Shown: positions 1 through 6,354 of the stretch, in pieces
Layout of the letters: every line of letters begins with the position of its first letter
Numbering within the stretch: the stretch's first letter is position 1
Assembly (NCBI RefSeq): GCF_044377145.1
Contig: NZ_JBILJQ010000086.1
Coordinates: 1-19,671, forward strand
DNA: 19,671 nucleotides
Reading direction: 5' to 3'
DNA from: Aquimonas sp044377145
Lineage (GTDB): Bacteria > Pseudomonadota > Gammaproteobacteria > Xanthomonadales > Xanthomonadaceae
The notes under the pieces: model-generated
Databases searched by the model: none
What the model was told of the DNA's origin: nothing
The model's input: only the letters and a program-made list of their open reading frames with translations
Made by a program: the position numbers and the translations under genes

Positions 1-7
1 CCAAGCC

Positions 8-175
8 AAGCCACAACGCGCCTCAACCTGAGCCCCTCTCCCCGTGGAGCGAGTCGGGGCCGTTTGTCGGCTGCCGGTGGCAGCCGACGGCCCTGCGAGC
101 CCGAGCGGAGCGAAGGTGGGGTTGGGGAGAGGGTTCGGTTCTCGTAGAAGCCGCCAAGCTCGCCAAGCAAGCTCT
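8..175. repeat. Dispersed repeat, copy A (left end)
   Basis: This intergenic repeat is matched in the same orientation by 19370-19537 with a constant offset of 19362. I count 8 mismatches over 168 bp, and 21-140 is identical between the copies. It contains a perfect 10-bp inverted repeat (GTCGGCTGCC at 66-75, GGCAGCCGAC at 79-88, 3-nt loop). This lies inside an outer 10-bp pair (CCCTCTCCCC at 34-43, GGGGAGAGGG at 124-133), so a long branched hairpin is possible. No coding capacity is convincing. The first 7 bases look like the end of the AAGCC-type array that also precedes copy B. Confidence 0.9.
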
Positions 176-210
176 TCCCGAATCCCGAATCCCGAATCCC
201 GAATCCCGAA
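176..210. repeat. Heptamer tandem repeat (TCCCGAA)x5
   Basis: Five perfect TCCCGAA units follow directly on dispersed repeat copy A. They end 9 bases before the ATG of the SirB2-type gene at 220. The matching array at the other end of the window uses TCCCGAC. The array occupies the place where a ribosome binding site and promoter would be expected, and no Shine-Dalgarno sequence is visible. Changes in copy number could alter spacing upstream of the gene, which is inference. Confidence 0.95.
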
Positions 211-219
211 TCCCAACCC

Positions 220-621
220 ATGCTCGAGTTCTACCCCCAAATCAAAGCCGCCCATATCGCCCTGGTGCTTGCCAGCGGTGGCCTGTTTGCCGTGCGTGGG
301 CTGTTGCTGCTGTTGGGTCAGCAGTGGGCGAGGGCGGCGGTAGTGCGCTATCTCAGCTATACGATCGACAGCGCCTTGCTCACCGCCGCGCTGATGCTGC
401 TGGTGGTTTTGAAGTTGAACCCGTTCACCACCGCTTGGCTGGCGACCAAACTTGTTCTGCTGCTGCTCTACATCGCGCTGGGCGTAGTCGCGATGCGGCG
501 CGAGCGCAGCCGGCCGCAGCGGCTGCTGGCCTACTTCGGTGCGTTGCTGGTGTTCGGCTTCATGTACACGGTGGCGCGGGCGCATCAGCCCTTGGGTCTG
601 TTTGCGGGGCTGTTCAGCTGA
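220..621 (+). CDS. SirB2-family integral membrane protein
   Basis: This 133-residue protein has four hydrophobic segments, at about residues 8-29, 42-64, 72-92 and 103-121. The RG after helix 1, the short basic loops and the W-x-x-x-K in helix 3 fit the SirB2 family (named after the Salmonella 'invasion gene expression up-regulator'). SirB2 proteins are small inner-membrane proteins of about 120-130 residues with no established biochemical function. The start is the ATG at 220, which puts the conserved K-x-x-H segment at residue 9. There is no recognisable ribosome binding site because a heptamer array runs to position 210. The gene is convergent with the cytidine deaminase gene. Family assignment is from pattern recall. 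Confidence 0.8.
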   Translation: MLEFYPQIKAAHIALVLASGGLFAVRGLLLLLGQQWARAAVVRYLSYTIDSALLTAALMLLVVLKLNPFTTAWLATKLVLLLLYIALGVVAMRRERSRPQRLLAYFGALLVFGFMYTVARAHQPLGLFAGLFS

Positions 622-672
622 AGTGCCTGCGATGGCCTTGACGTGGACCAGGCTTCAGCTGTTCGGGTCTGC

Positions 673-696
673 TCGTGATGCAGACGCATCCCACGA
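673..696. terminator. Possible bidirectional terminator hairpin
   Basis: The stem is TCGT+GATGC (673-681) with GCATC+ACGA (686-696), a 4-nt loop and a 2-nt bulge. It lies between the convergent SirB2-type and cdd genes. There is no T-run on either side, so the assignment rests on position and pairing only. A 12-bp perfect palindrome, GAGCGGCCGCTC, lies at 720-731 in the same gap. Confidence 0.3.
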
Positions 697-767
697 ACAC
701 CGGTCAGCCCGCAGAGCGTGAGCGGCCGCTCGCCGATCGACTCGCGATGCGCCGCCCGGCGTGGTGA

Positions 768-1220
768 CTACAGCCGGAACCCGAACGGCAGCAGTTCGCC
801 GATGTGCAGGCAGCGCGGCGCGTCGTTTGCGATGAAGTTCACTCGCGCGTCTGGCCCAAGCTCGAAGATCTGCTGCCGGCAGCCGCCGCAGGGTGCGGCC
901 TGCTGCGCTTGCTGCTCGCGGTCGAAGGCCAGCACCACCAGGTCGGCGATGCGGAAGTCCGGGCCTTCCGCCTGCACGCCGGCAGCGATCGCGTGGCGCT
1001 CGGCGCAGCCGCCCAGCGGGTAGGCCGAGTTCTCGACATTGCAGCCGCGGTACACCGCGCCGCGCTGCGAGCGGATCGCACAGCCGACGTAGAACTGCGA
1101 GAACGGCGCATAGGCCTGTTGCGCGGCGAGTTTCGCTGCGGCCGCCAGCTCGGGATCGAAGCTGGCGACCGCACTGTCGCTCGCGCTGCTGATGGCGGTG
1201 TCAGAACCGGAACGATGCAT
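768..1220 (-). CDS. cdd: Cytidine deaminase
   Basis: Cytidine deaminase hydrolyses (deoxy)cytidine to (deoxy)uridine in pyrimidine salvage; it is a cytoplasmic zinc enzyme. With the start at 1220 the product is 150 residues, close to the 130-150 of the tetrameric family. The catalytic motif is CAE at residues 72-74 (C72 zinc ligand, E74 proton shuttle) and the second zinc site is PCGGC (C111, C114). NVENSAYPLGG at 61-71 is the conserved substrate loop. The frame stays open upstream to 1337, but the extra 39 residues are low-complexity and not typical of the family, so I prefer the internal ATG. No strong ribosome binding site is seen at either start. The MBL-fold gene lies upstream on the same strand, 123 bp away, with no evident functional link. 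Confidence 0.9.
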   Translation of the reverse strand: MHRSGSDTAISSASDSAVASFDPELAAAAKLAAQQAYAPFSQFYVGCAIRSQRGAVYRGCNVENSAYPLGGCAERHAIAAGVQAEGPDFRIADLVVLAFDREQQAQQAAPCGGCRQQIFELGPDARVNFIANDAPRCLHIGELLPFGFRL

Positions 1221-1343
1221 GGCGGCAGGCGCTCGAACGCAAACGGCCGGGGAGCAAAGCGCCAACCGCTGCGGCTGCGGGGCGGATCTGTCGCGACCAC
1301 TTCGCGGAACCGCAGATGGGCGCGCCACCATGCGCACTCGCGC

Positions 1344-2234
1344 CTACCAGTCCATCTCGCCGGTGTTCACCTTGGCGCCGATTTCGAGCGCGATGCCCAG
1401 CCCGGCATCCGGATAGGCCTGCTGCATCGCTTTGATCAGACCGGCGCCGTCGGCAGCCGTGGCCAGCTCGGACTCGAAGCGGGTGAGGTAGGCGCGGGTG
1501 TAAGCGATCTGCGAGGCATCTTGCGCGGCGCCCAAGCGCGCATGGCCGGGCACCACGATCTGCGGATCCAGCGCCGTCATCGCGTCGAGGGTTTGAATCC
1601 AGGCCGCGCGGGCCTCGATGCTCTGGGTATCGGCGGTCCAAGCATGCAGGCCGGCAAACACATTGACGCCGCCGACAATCGCCCGCAGCGAGGGAATCCA
1701 CAGGTAGCTGCGGTGTGGCGCGGCGCCCTCCAAACCGCGGATCTCCAGGGCCTGACCCTTAAGCAGCAGCTCCGTGTCGCTCAAGGCTTCCGGCAGCGGC
1801 ACGCGCTGCGGCGCATTGGCGCCAAGGCGCGGACCCCACACCTGCAGCTTGGTCTGCAAGCTCGCCTCGATCTTGTCGCGCGTGGCCTGGGTCGCCACCA
1901 CCTGCGCTGCCGGGAAGTACTGCTTCAACACTTCGAGGCCGAAGTAGAAATCCGGATCGGCCTGGCTGATGTAGATCGTGCGCAAGGTCTTGCGGCTGTC
2001 CAGCACCATCGCCGCGATGCGCAGAGCGTCGGCGCGGGTGAAGCCGGTGTCGATCAGCACGGCGTCGGTCTCGCCACTGATCAGGGTCGCGCTGACATGG
2101 AAACTGCCTTCGCCGGCTTGATAGGTCTGCAGGCTCAGCGGCGCCGCGGTCTGTGCGGCGACCGGGCCGGCGAGGGCGGCAAGCCCGATCACGCTCGGGG
2201 CGAGCAGGCGGGTCACAGCGGCAAGCATGGACAT
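1344..2234 (-). CDS. Secreted MBL-fold protein with non-canonical metal site
   Basis: This 296-residue protein has a signal peptide at about residues 1-28 (cut near VAAQ), so it is probably periplasmic. The metallo-beta-lactamase fold shows in the early strand VLIDTGFT (59-66), a motif-2 region at 90-99, GVNVFAGLHAWTAD (189-202) and VVPGHA (227-232). The canonical HxHxDH metal motif reads SQADPDF at 90-96: the three histidines are Q91, D93 and F96, and only D95 remains. The usual aspartate before the second motif appears replaced (GGVN), while H231 is kept. It is therefore either a variant subfamily with another ligand set or a non-catalytic member. A ribosome binding site (AGGA, 7 nt spacing) supports the start at 2234. 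It is divergent from a LysR gene that may control it. Substrate unknown. Confidence 0.8.
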   Translation of the reverse strand: MSMLAAVTRLLAPSVIGLAALAGPVAAQTAAPLSLQTYQAGEGSFHVSATLISGETDAVLIDTGFTRADALRIAAMVLDSRKTLRTIYISQADPDFYFGLEVLKQYFPAAQVVATQATRDKIEASLQTKLQVWGPRLGANAPQRVPLPEALSDTELLLKGQALEIRGLEGAAPHRSYLWIPSLRAIVGGVNVFAGLHAWTADTQSIEARAAWIQTLDAMTALDPQIVVPGHARLGAAQDASQIAYTRAYLTRFESELATAADGAGLIKAMQQAYPDAGLGIALEIGAKVNTGEMDW

Positions 2235-2337
2235 GACGGATTCCTAGGGGTCGGGTGAGGCGCTCACTGTATTCGGCCGTTTTGCAGCGATAAACTCGGC
2301 ATCTGTTGAAACATTGTTGCGGGATTCGATCAAATAC
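2235..2337. promoter_or_regulatory. Divergent promoter region, MBL-fold gene / LysR gene
   Basis: This 103-bp gap separates two divergent start codons, the usual arrangement for a LysR regulator and its target. It is more AT-rich than its surroundings from about 2268 to 2337. A near-palindrome, ATTCGATCAAAT, lies at 2324-2335 just before the LysR start. I could not fix -35/-10 elements or a clear T-N11-A operator with confidence. Confidence 0.35.
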
Positions 2338-3312
2338 ATGGACCGACTGGCCGCCATACAGGTATTCATCGAGGTCGCCGACCGCGGCAGTCTTACCCAG
2401 GCCGCCGAGCGGCTCGGCCTGTCGCGGGCGATGGTCAGTCGGCATCTGGCCGGGCTGGAACAGTGGCTCGGCGCGCGCCTTCTGCACCGCACCACCCGCC
2501 GCATCAGCCTCAGCGATGCCGGCATGGAGGCGCTGCAGCGCTTCCGGCTGATCGCCGAGCTCGCCGCGGAAACCCAAGCCGCTACCGGCAGTCGTCGGCG
2601 TGAAGCGGTCGGCAAGCTGCGGGTGACCACCAGCCTGTCGTTCGCCGAGGCTGAACTCACCGCGGCAGTGGTGGCCTTCCAGGCCGCGCATCCGGGCGTG
2701 AGCATCGAGCTGATCGCCTCCGACCATGCGCTCAACCTGATCGATCAGCGCATCGACCTGGCGGTACGCATCACCAACCAGCTCGATGAGGGATTCGTCG
2801 CGCGGCCGCTGGCGCGCTGCCGCTCGGTGCTGTGCGCGGCCCCGGCCTACCTGCAGCGACACGGGATTCCGACCCGGCCCGAGCAACTGGCCGAGCACAA
2901 CTGCATCACCCACGCCTATGGCAGCCGCGCCGAGTACCGGCTGGCGCATCAGGGCGAAAGCCTGCGCATCGCGGTGTCCGGCACCTTGTTCAGCAATGAA
3001 ACCGCTGTGCTGCGCGAGGCCGCGCTGGCGGGGGCGGGCATCGCCATGCTGCCGACCTACTTCGTCGCCAGCGATCTGCGCGCCGGCACGCTGCAGGCCC
3101 TGCTGACCGACTACGAACCGCAGCCAATGGGCATCCACGCGGTCTACCTGTCGCGCCAACATCCGCCGCTGGCGCTGCGCCTGCTGATCGAGTTCCTGGC
3201 CGAGCGTTTCGGCGGCGAGAACGCGCCCTGGGATGCACCGTCGGCACCCGCGTTGCGGCAGAGCGAATCGAGCCCACCGGGCCGCGCCTCGCGAGCGACT
3301 CGGAGGCGCTGA
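2338..3312 (+). CDS. LysR-family transcriptional regulator
   Basis: This 324-residue protein has an N-terminal winged helix-turn-helix (residues about 1-60). The recognition region LTQAAERLGLSRAMVSRHLAGLE is followed by the conserved LGARLLHRTTRRISLSDAG. A periplasmic-binding-like effector domain (about 90-300) follows, with GKLRVTTSLSFAE at its start and ALAGAGIAMLPTYFV near its end. It resembles the CrgA/AaeR-like branch of LysR regulators. The ATG at 2338 gives the usual MDRLAAIQVF start; a TTG 24 bases upstream is in frame but is not needed. Its placement opposite the MBL-fold gene suggests it regulates that gene and itself. The effector is unknown. The last 20 or so residues are Arg/Ser/Pro-rich and look like an unconserved tail. 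Confidence 0.9.
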   Translation: MDRLAAIQVFIEVADRGSLTQAAERLGLSRAMVSRHLAGLEQWLGARLLHRTTRRISLSDAGMEALQRFRLIAELAAETQAATGSRRREAVGKLRVTTSLSFAEAELTAAVVAFQAAHPGVSIELIASDHALNLIDQRIDLAVRITNQLDEGFVARPLARCRSVLCAAPAYLQRHGIPTRPEQLAEHNCITHAYGSRAEYRLAHQGESLRIAVSGTLFSNETAVLREAALAGAGIAMLPTYFVASDLRAGTLQALLTDYEPQPMGIHAVYLSRQHPPLALRLLIEFLAERFGGENAPWDAPSAPALRQSESSPPGRASRATRRR

Positions 3313-3345
3313 CGGCCGGCGAGCCGCCGCGCGTCCTGCGCAGCG

Positions 3346-4956
3346 CTACTCGAAGCCGTTGCCGAACAGGTGATCCGGATCAGTCGCCGCGCTGCGGCTG
3401 GCCTGCGCGGTGTTGGCATAGGCACCGATATTCATCCGCCCGCCGTTGGGCAGGCTCTCGGCCGAGAAATCCGCGGCCGGGTCACCGGCGTCGATGGCTG
3501 GGCTGCTGAGCGCATCCAGCACCCAGCCGGCTGCGGTGTAGCGGCCGCCACGGGAGCGCAGGTGATAGTCGAGGTTGGCTGCGTCGGCGAAGCGCGGATC
3601 GGCGCTGAAATTGCCCGTGCCGGCAGCGCCGGTGAGCGAGTACGCGATCGTGTAGCTGCCGCCGGACAGGGTTGCGAACTCGCGGCTGTTGCCCCACAGA
3701 ACGGTGTTGCGAACGCTAAGCGTCGAGTTGGCCTCAATGTAGATCGCGGCACCGTTGGGCGCGGTGCCCGGACAGACGTGGTCGGCAATCGTGAGCGCAT
3801 CGAGCTGCACCCGCGATGGTCCGCCCGGGCCGCCGTCGAGGTACAGCGCAGCGCCTGAGCGCGCGCCCTCAGGGCAGCGGTTGCGCACCACCAGATCGTT
3901 GCGCATGGTGCCCACGGCGCCCTCGTCCCAGAACACACCGGCGCCGGCGGTCGGCGCGTAGTTGTCGGTGATCAGATTGCCGACCAGGTCCGCGCCGGCG
4001 CCGGCGATCAGGATGCCGCCGCCCCAGCCATAGCCGACGCTCGCGCCGACCACGTTGCCGCTGATCACATTCGCGCGCACCTCGGTGGCCGCGCTGGAGA
4101 CATAGATGCCGCCGCCGTGGTCGTTGTGGCCGGTATTGCCCTGCACAGCATTGCGCAGCAGGCGCGCCTGCCGGCCGCTGACATTGATCCCCGCGCCCTT
4201 GCCGGCCAGATTGTCGTGGATGTGGTTGTCCTCGATCCGCAGCAGGCCGGTGCCTGCGCCGCCGCTCTGGTTGCGGGTGTGGATGCCGCCGCCGCGCGAG
4301 TCGATGCTGGTGTGATCGCGCGTGCGATTGCCGTGGATTCGGTTATGGCTGATCACGATCTCGCCATTGCCCTCCAGCACCGCGTACACGCCGCCGCCGT
4401 GGCCGTAACCGTCCTGCCAGCTGCTGCCGAGGCCCAGCCCGCGGGTGATCTCGAAGCCGTCGAGCACGCAGCGCTGGGCGGTCTGCACATGCAGCTGCAC
4501 CGCCGGGTTCAGCAGGCCGCCATCGATGATCGAGCGCTGCGCATTCGCATCGCGCTGGCTGAAGTCGGCGCTGAAACCACCCAGCAGGCGCAGATGCGTG
4601 CTGCTGGGCGCATTGAAGGCGCCGAGCGCCACGTTCTCGGCATAGGTACCTGCCGCCACCTGCAGAACATCGCCGGCCTTGGCCGCCGCGATCGCTGCGT
4701 TGATCGACTGCAGCGGTGCTGCCGCAGAACCATTGCCGCCGGCCGGCGCACCCACGCGAATGCAGATCACCGCCTGCGCGCCGGCCTGCAGCCCGGTGCA
4801 GGGATAGCGCTCGCCGTTGTCATGCCCAACCGGGCCTTCACCTACCGCATCGAGCGCGGCCCCGTGCGCGCCCAACTCTGCAGCTGCGGCCGGCGTTGCG
4901 ACGATGCAGCTGAGCGCCCAGAGCAGCACAAGAAATCCGGCCTCGATTCGCGACAT
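3346..4956 (-). CDS. Secreted parallel beta-helix protein with C-terminal LFGNGFE
   Basis: This 536-residue protein starts at an ATG preceded by GGGAGG with 7 nt spacing. A signal peptide (about 1-26, ending PAAAA) is followed by a DUF1565-like opening (SAAAPLQSINAAIAAAKAGD, then VAAGTY). A long right-handed beta-helix of G/N-rich turns follows, with repeats such as DNHIHDN, GGGIHTR, GGGIYV and GAGINV at about 170-440. Near the end are SPAIDAGDP and NIGAY, the pattern of 'choice-of-anchor Q' proteins. The last residues, DPDHLFGNGFE, match a short C-terminal motif I recall at the ends of many secreted Lysobacterales proteins; it may be a sorting or anchoring signal. It is probably an extracellular or surface protein. 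No catalytic residues are recognised. The open frame extends to 5142 but overlaps the next gene, so that start is rejected. Confidence 0.8.
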   Translation of the reverse strand: MSRIEAGFLVLLWALSCIVATPAAAAELGAHGAALDAVGEGPVGHDNGERYPCTGLQAGAQAVICIRVGAPAGGNGSAAAPLQSINAAIAAAKAGDVLQVAAGTYAENVALGAFNAPSSTHLRLLGGFSADFSQRDANAQRSIIDGGLLNPAVQLHVQTAQRCVLDGFEITRGLGLGSSWQDGYGHGGGVYAVLEGNGEIVISHNRIHGNRTRDHTSIDSRGGGIHTRNQSGGAGTGLLRIEDNHIHDNLAGKGAGINVSGRQARLLRNAVQGNTGHNDHGGGIYVSSAATEVRANVISGNVVGASVGYGWGGGILIAGAGADLVGNLITDNYAPTAGAGVFWDEGAVGTMRNDLVVRNRCPEGARSGAALYLDGGPGGPSRVQLDALTIADHVCPGTAPNGAAIYIEANSTLSVRNTVLWGNSREFATLSGGSYTIAYSLTGAAGTGNFSADPRFADAANLDYHLRSRGGRYTAAGWVLDALSSPAIDAGDPAADFSAESLPNGGRMNIGAYANTAQASRSAATDPDHLFGNGFE

Positions 4957-5009
4957 GGCGTGTCCTCCCGGTTCGCGGCCGCCAGCATCGCACGAGCGCG
5001 GACCTGCGC

Positions 5010-5480
5010 TTAGTCGCAGTTGGCGGCGTGCACGTGCCGCTGGGTTCCCGCGCTGTCGCTGCGCAGGTTCAGCAGGCGTGCCCGCAGCTCCAGCCAATCG
5101 CCACGCACGAGTCCGCGTGCTGTCCAAAGGCCGAGCCACCACGGCGGATTCAACCAGGACCGCCAGCGCGGACGATCCAGCCAGCCCTGCACCCGCTGCC
5201 GCGCCTCATCTTCGGGAAAGAACCAGGGCGACAGCCCCATGCCCGCACTCGCAATCGCGCCCAAGCTGTACAACGCGAACGCGCCACACACCTCGTCGAG
5301 CACGATCCGATCCAGTGATTTCAAGCTCAGCCCGGTGGCATGCAGGCGCGCGGCGAAGAGGTCGAGTACCTCAGGCGCGTACTCGGTATCGACCCAGCTT
5401 TGGGCGAGCACTTCCCAGACGATGGCGTGGGGGTGGAGCTCGTCGATGCCGTGGATCAAATCCGTACTGGGAGGGCTCAT
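5010..5480 (-). CDS. Small hypothetical protein, DUF7079-like
   Basis: This 156-residue soluble protein has no signal peptide. Residues about 19-60 (IVWEVLAQSWVDTEY ... SLKSLDRIVLDEVCGAF) resemble the 'W..LS.LFLDTE ... S..EL..IL..EV' pattern of DUF7079 proteins, which have no known function. The C-terminal half is rich in W, R and L (RPRWRSWLNPPWWLGLWTARG) and does not look like a transmembrane helix. It lies 18 bp downstream of the membrane-protein gene on the same strand and 53 bp upstream of the beta-helix gene, so the three may be co-transcribed. The ribosome binding site is weak. The DUF call is from memory and tentative. Confidence 0.6.
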   Translation of the reverse strand: MSPPSTDLIHGIDELHPHAIVWEVLAQSWVDTEYAPEVLDLFAARLHATGLSLKSLDRIVLDEVCGAFALYSLGAIASAGMGLSPWFFPEDEARQRVQGWLDRPRWRSWLNPPWWLGLWTARGLVRGDWLELRARLLNLRSDSAGTQRHVHAANCD

Positions 5481-5498
5481 CGATCGTGTTCCCGTTGC

Positions 5499-5879
5499 TC
5501 ACACACAGTCGCCGCTGGTGCAGTGAGCGATCAGCACACCCAGAGGTGTCAGTGCCGCCACCAGCCAGCCGGGGATGCAGCCGAGCAATCTCCCCAGCAG
5601 GCTGGCCTCGGCTCCCTCAAAGCGCTGCCCGCCAGCCAAGGCCGCGACCGCCGGCGCCAGCGCGCCAAACAACACGATCGCGGCGAGGTCTCGATACAGC
5701 GTGTTCGGACCCGCAAGAACGGCGGCGTTGATCAGACTGAGGATCGCGGACAGCGCGACCATCAGCGGGGCCGTCGCCCAACGCAGACGGCGATTGCGGC
5801 GACCGGAGGCAAATGACGCCAGCGGAACACAGACAAGCGCCGGCCAGAACATCATCAGGAAGCCGCCCAACTGCTCCAT
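5499..5879 (-). CDS. Hypothetical four-helix membrane protein
   Basis: I do not recognise this 126-residue protein. It has four hydrophobic segments (about 5-25, 34-57, 62-83 and 94-119), an R-rich first loop (SGRRNRRLRW) and a short C-terminal tail with two cysteines (AHCTSGDCV), probably on the outside by the positive-inside rule. The start at 5879 is supported by AGAGGA with 5 nt spacing. It is the first gene of a three-gene minus-strand cluster, 18 bp before the DUF7079-like gene, which suggests translational coupling or at least one transcript. Codon pattern and initiation signals look genuine. Confidence 0.65.
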   Translation of the reverse strand: MEQLGGFLMMFWPALVCVPLASFASGRRNRRLRWATAPLMVALSAILSLINAAVLAGPNTLYRDLAAIVLFGALAPAVAALAGGQRFEGAEASLLGRLLGCIPGWLVAALTPLGVLIAHCTSGDCV

Positions 5880-5935
5880 TCGTTTCCTCTGCTCGCCGCT
5901 CGATGTCGTGGGTGCACGCTGACGAGCCTACCCGA

Positions 5936-6195
5936 TCAATCTGTGCTTCTGACCCGCGCTTGCGACTGCGGCTGCGCCACCGCGCTCAAACTCGCCTTCA
6001 CCGCCTCTACAAAGGCCGGATCCGGCACGGTTCCCAGGCGTTCGGCGCGGGCCGGCAGGCGGCCTTCGGGGTCGAGCAGGACCAGGGCGCTGGTGCGGTT
6101 GAACTCGCCGTCGGCCAGGGCGCGGGGTCGAGCGTGCGCTTGGCCGCCACGCGGGCGAGTGCAGGGGTGTCGTCGCGGTCGCGGTCGAGGCTGGC
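5936..6195 (-). pseudogene. SCO1/SenC-like remnant (frameshifted, truncated)
   Basis: Two minus-strand frames together read as the C-terminal half of a SCO1/SenC protein, a thioredoxin-fold copper chaperone for cytochrome oxidase. The first, about 6195-6121, reads ASLDRDRDDTPALARVAAKR and resembles the family's SLDPxRDTP segment. The second, from about 6121 to the stop at 5936, reads DGEFNRTSALVLLDPEGRL and resembles the segment before the last strand. They join at about 6120 in different frames. By the family pattern some 20 residues (RWTL ... LA.LG) are missing at the junction. The N-terminal part with the CxxxC copper motif is absent. It lies downstream of the nirS terminator, and no intact start was found. 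It could instead be an unrelated GC-rich open frame, but the two matching blocks in order argue against that. Confidence 0.55.
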
Positions 6196-6294
6196 CGGCG
6201 GCCGACCAGACTCTGTCAAACAGCGCGCGTGCTGAACCTGACCCTGCGTTTGCAAGCCGGCCTGCTGCGGGTGTCGGGATGACCCGAACTGCAG

Positions 6295-6331
6295 ACAGCA
6301 CAAGGCCCGGGACAGGCCCGGGCCCTGCTGT
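6295..6331 (-). terminator. Terminator hairpin downstream of nirS
   Basis: A perfect 8-bp stem (GGCCCGGG at 6304-6311, CCCGGGCC at 6317-6324, 5-nt loop) is extended by ACAGCA/TGCTGT (6295-6300 with 6326-6331) across a small internal loop. It starts about 24 bases after the nirS stop codon. The downstream T-tract on the minus strand is poor (TTGTGCTGT), as is common in high-GC genomes. Confidence 0.6.
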
Positions 6332-6354
6332 TCAGCTGCGCGTCTCCGGTGGGT

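Noticed and set aside
804..2258. 484-codon plus-strand open frame across cdd and the MBL-fold gene
   Set aside because: It is antisense to two recognisable genes and their gap, with low-complexity A/G/R-rich translation.
4957..5142. N-terminal extension of the beta-helix gene up to 5142
   Set aside because: It overlaps the upstream gene, and a strong ribosome binding site and signal peptide mark the start at 4956.
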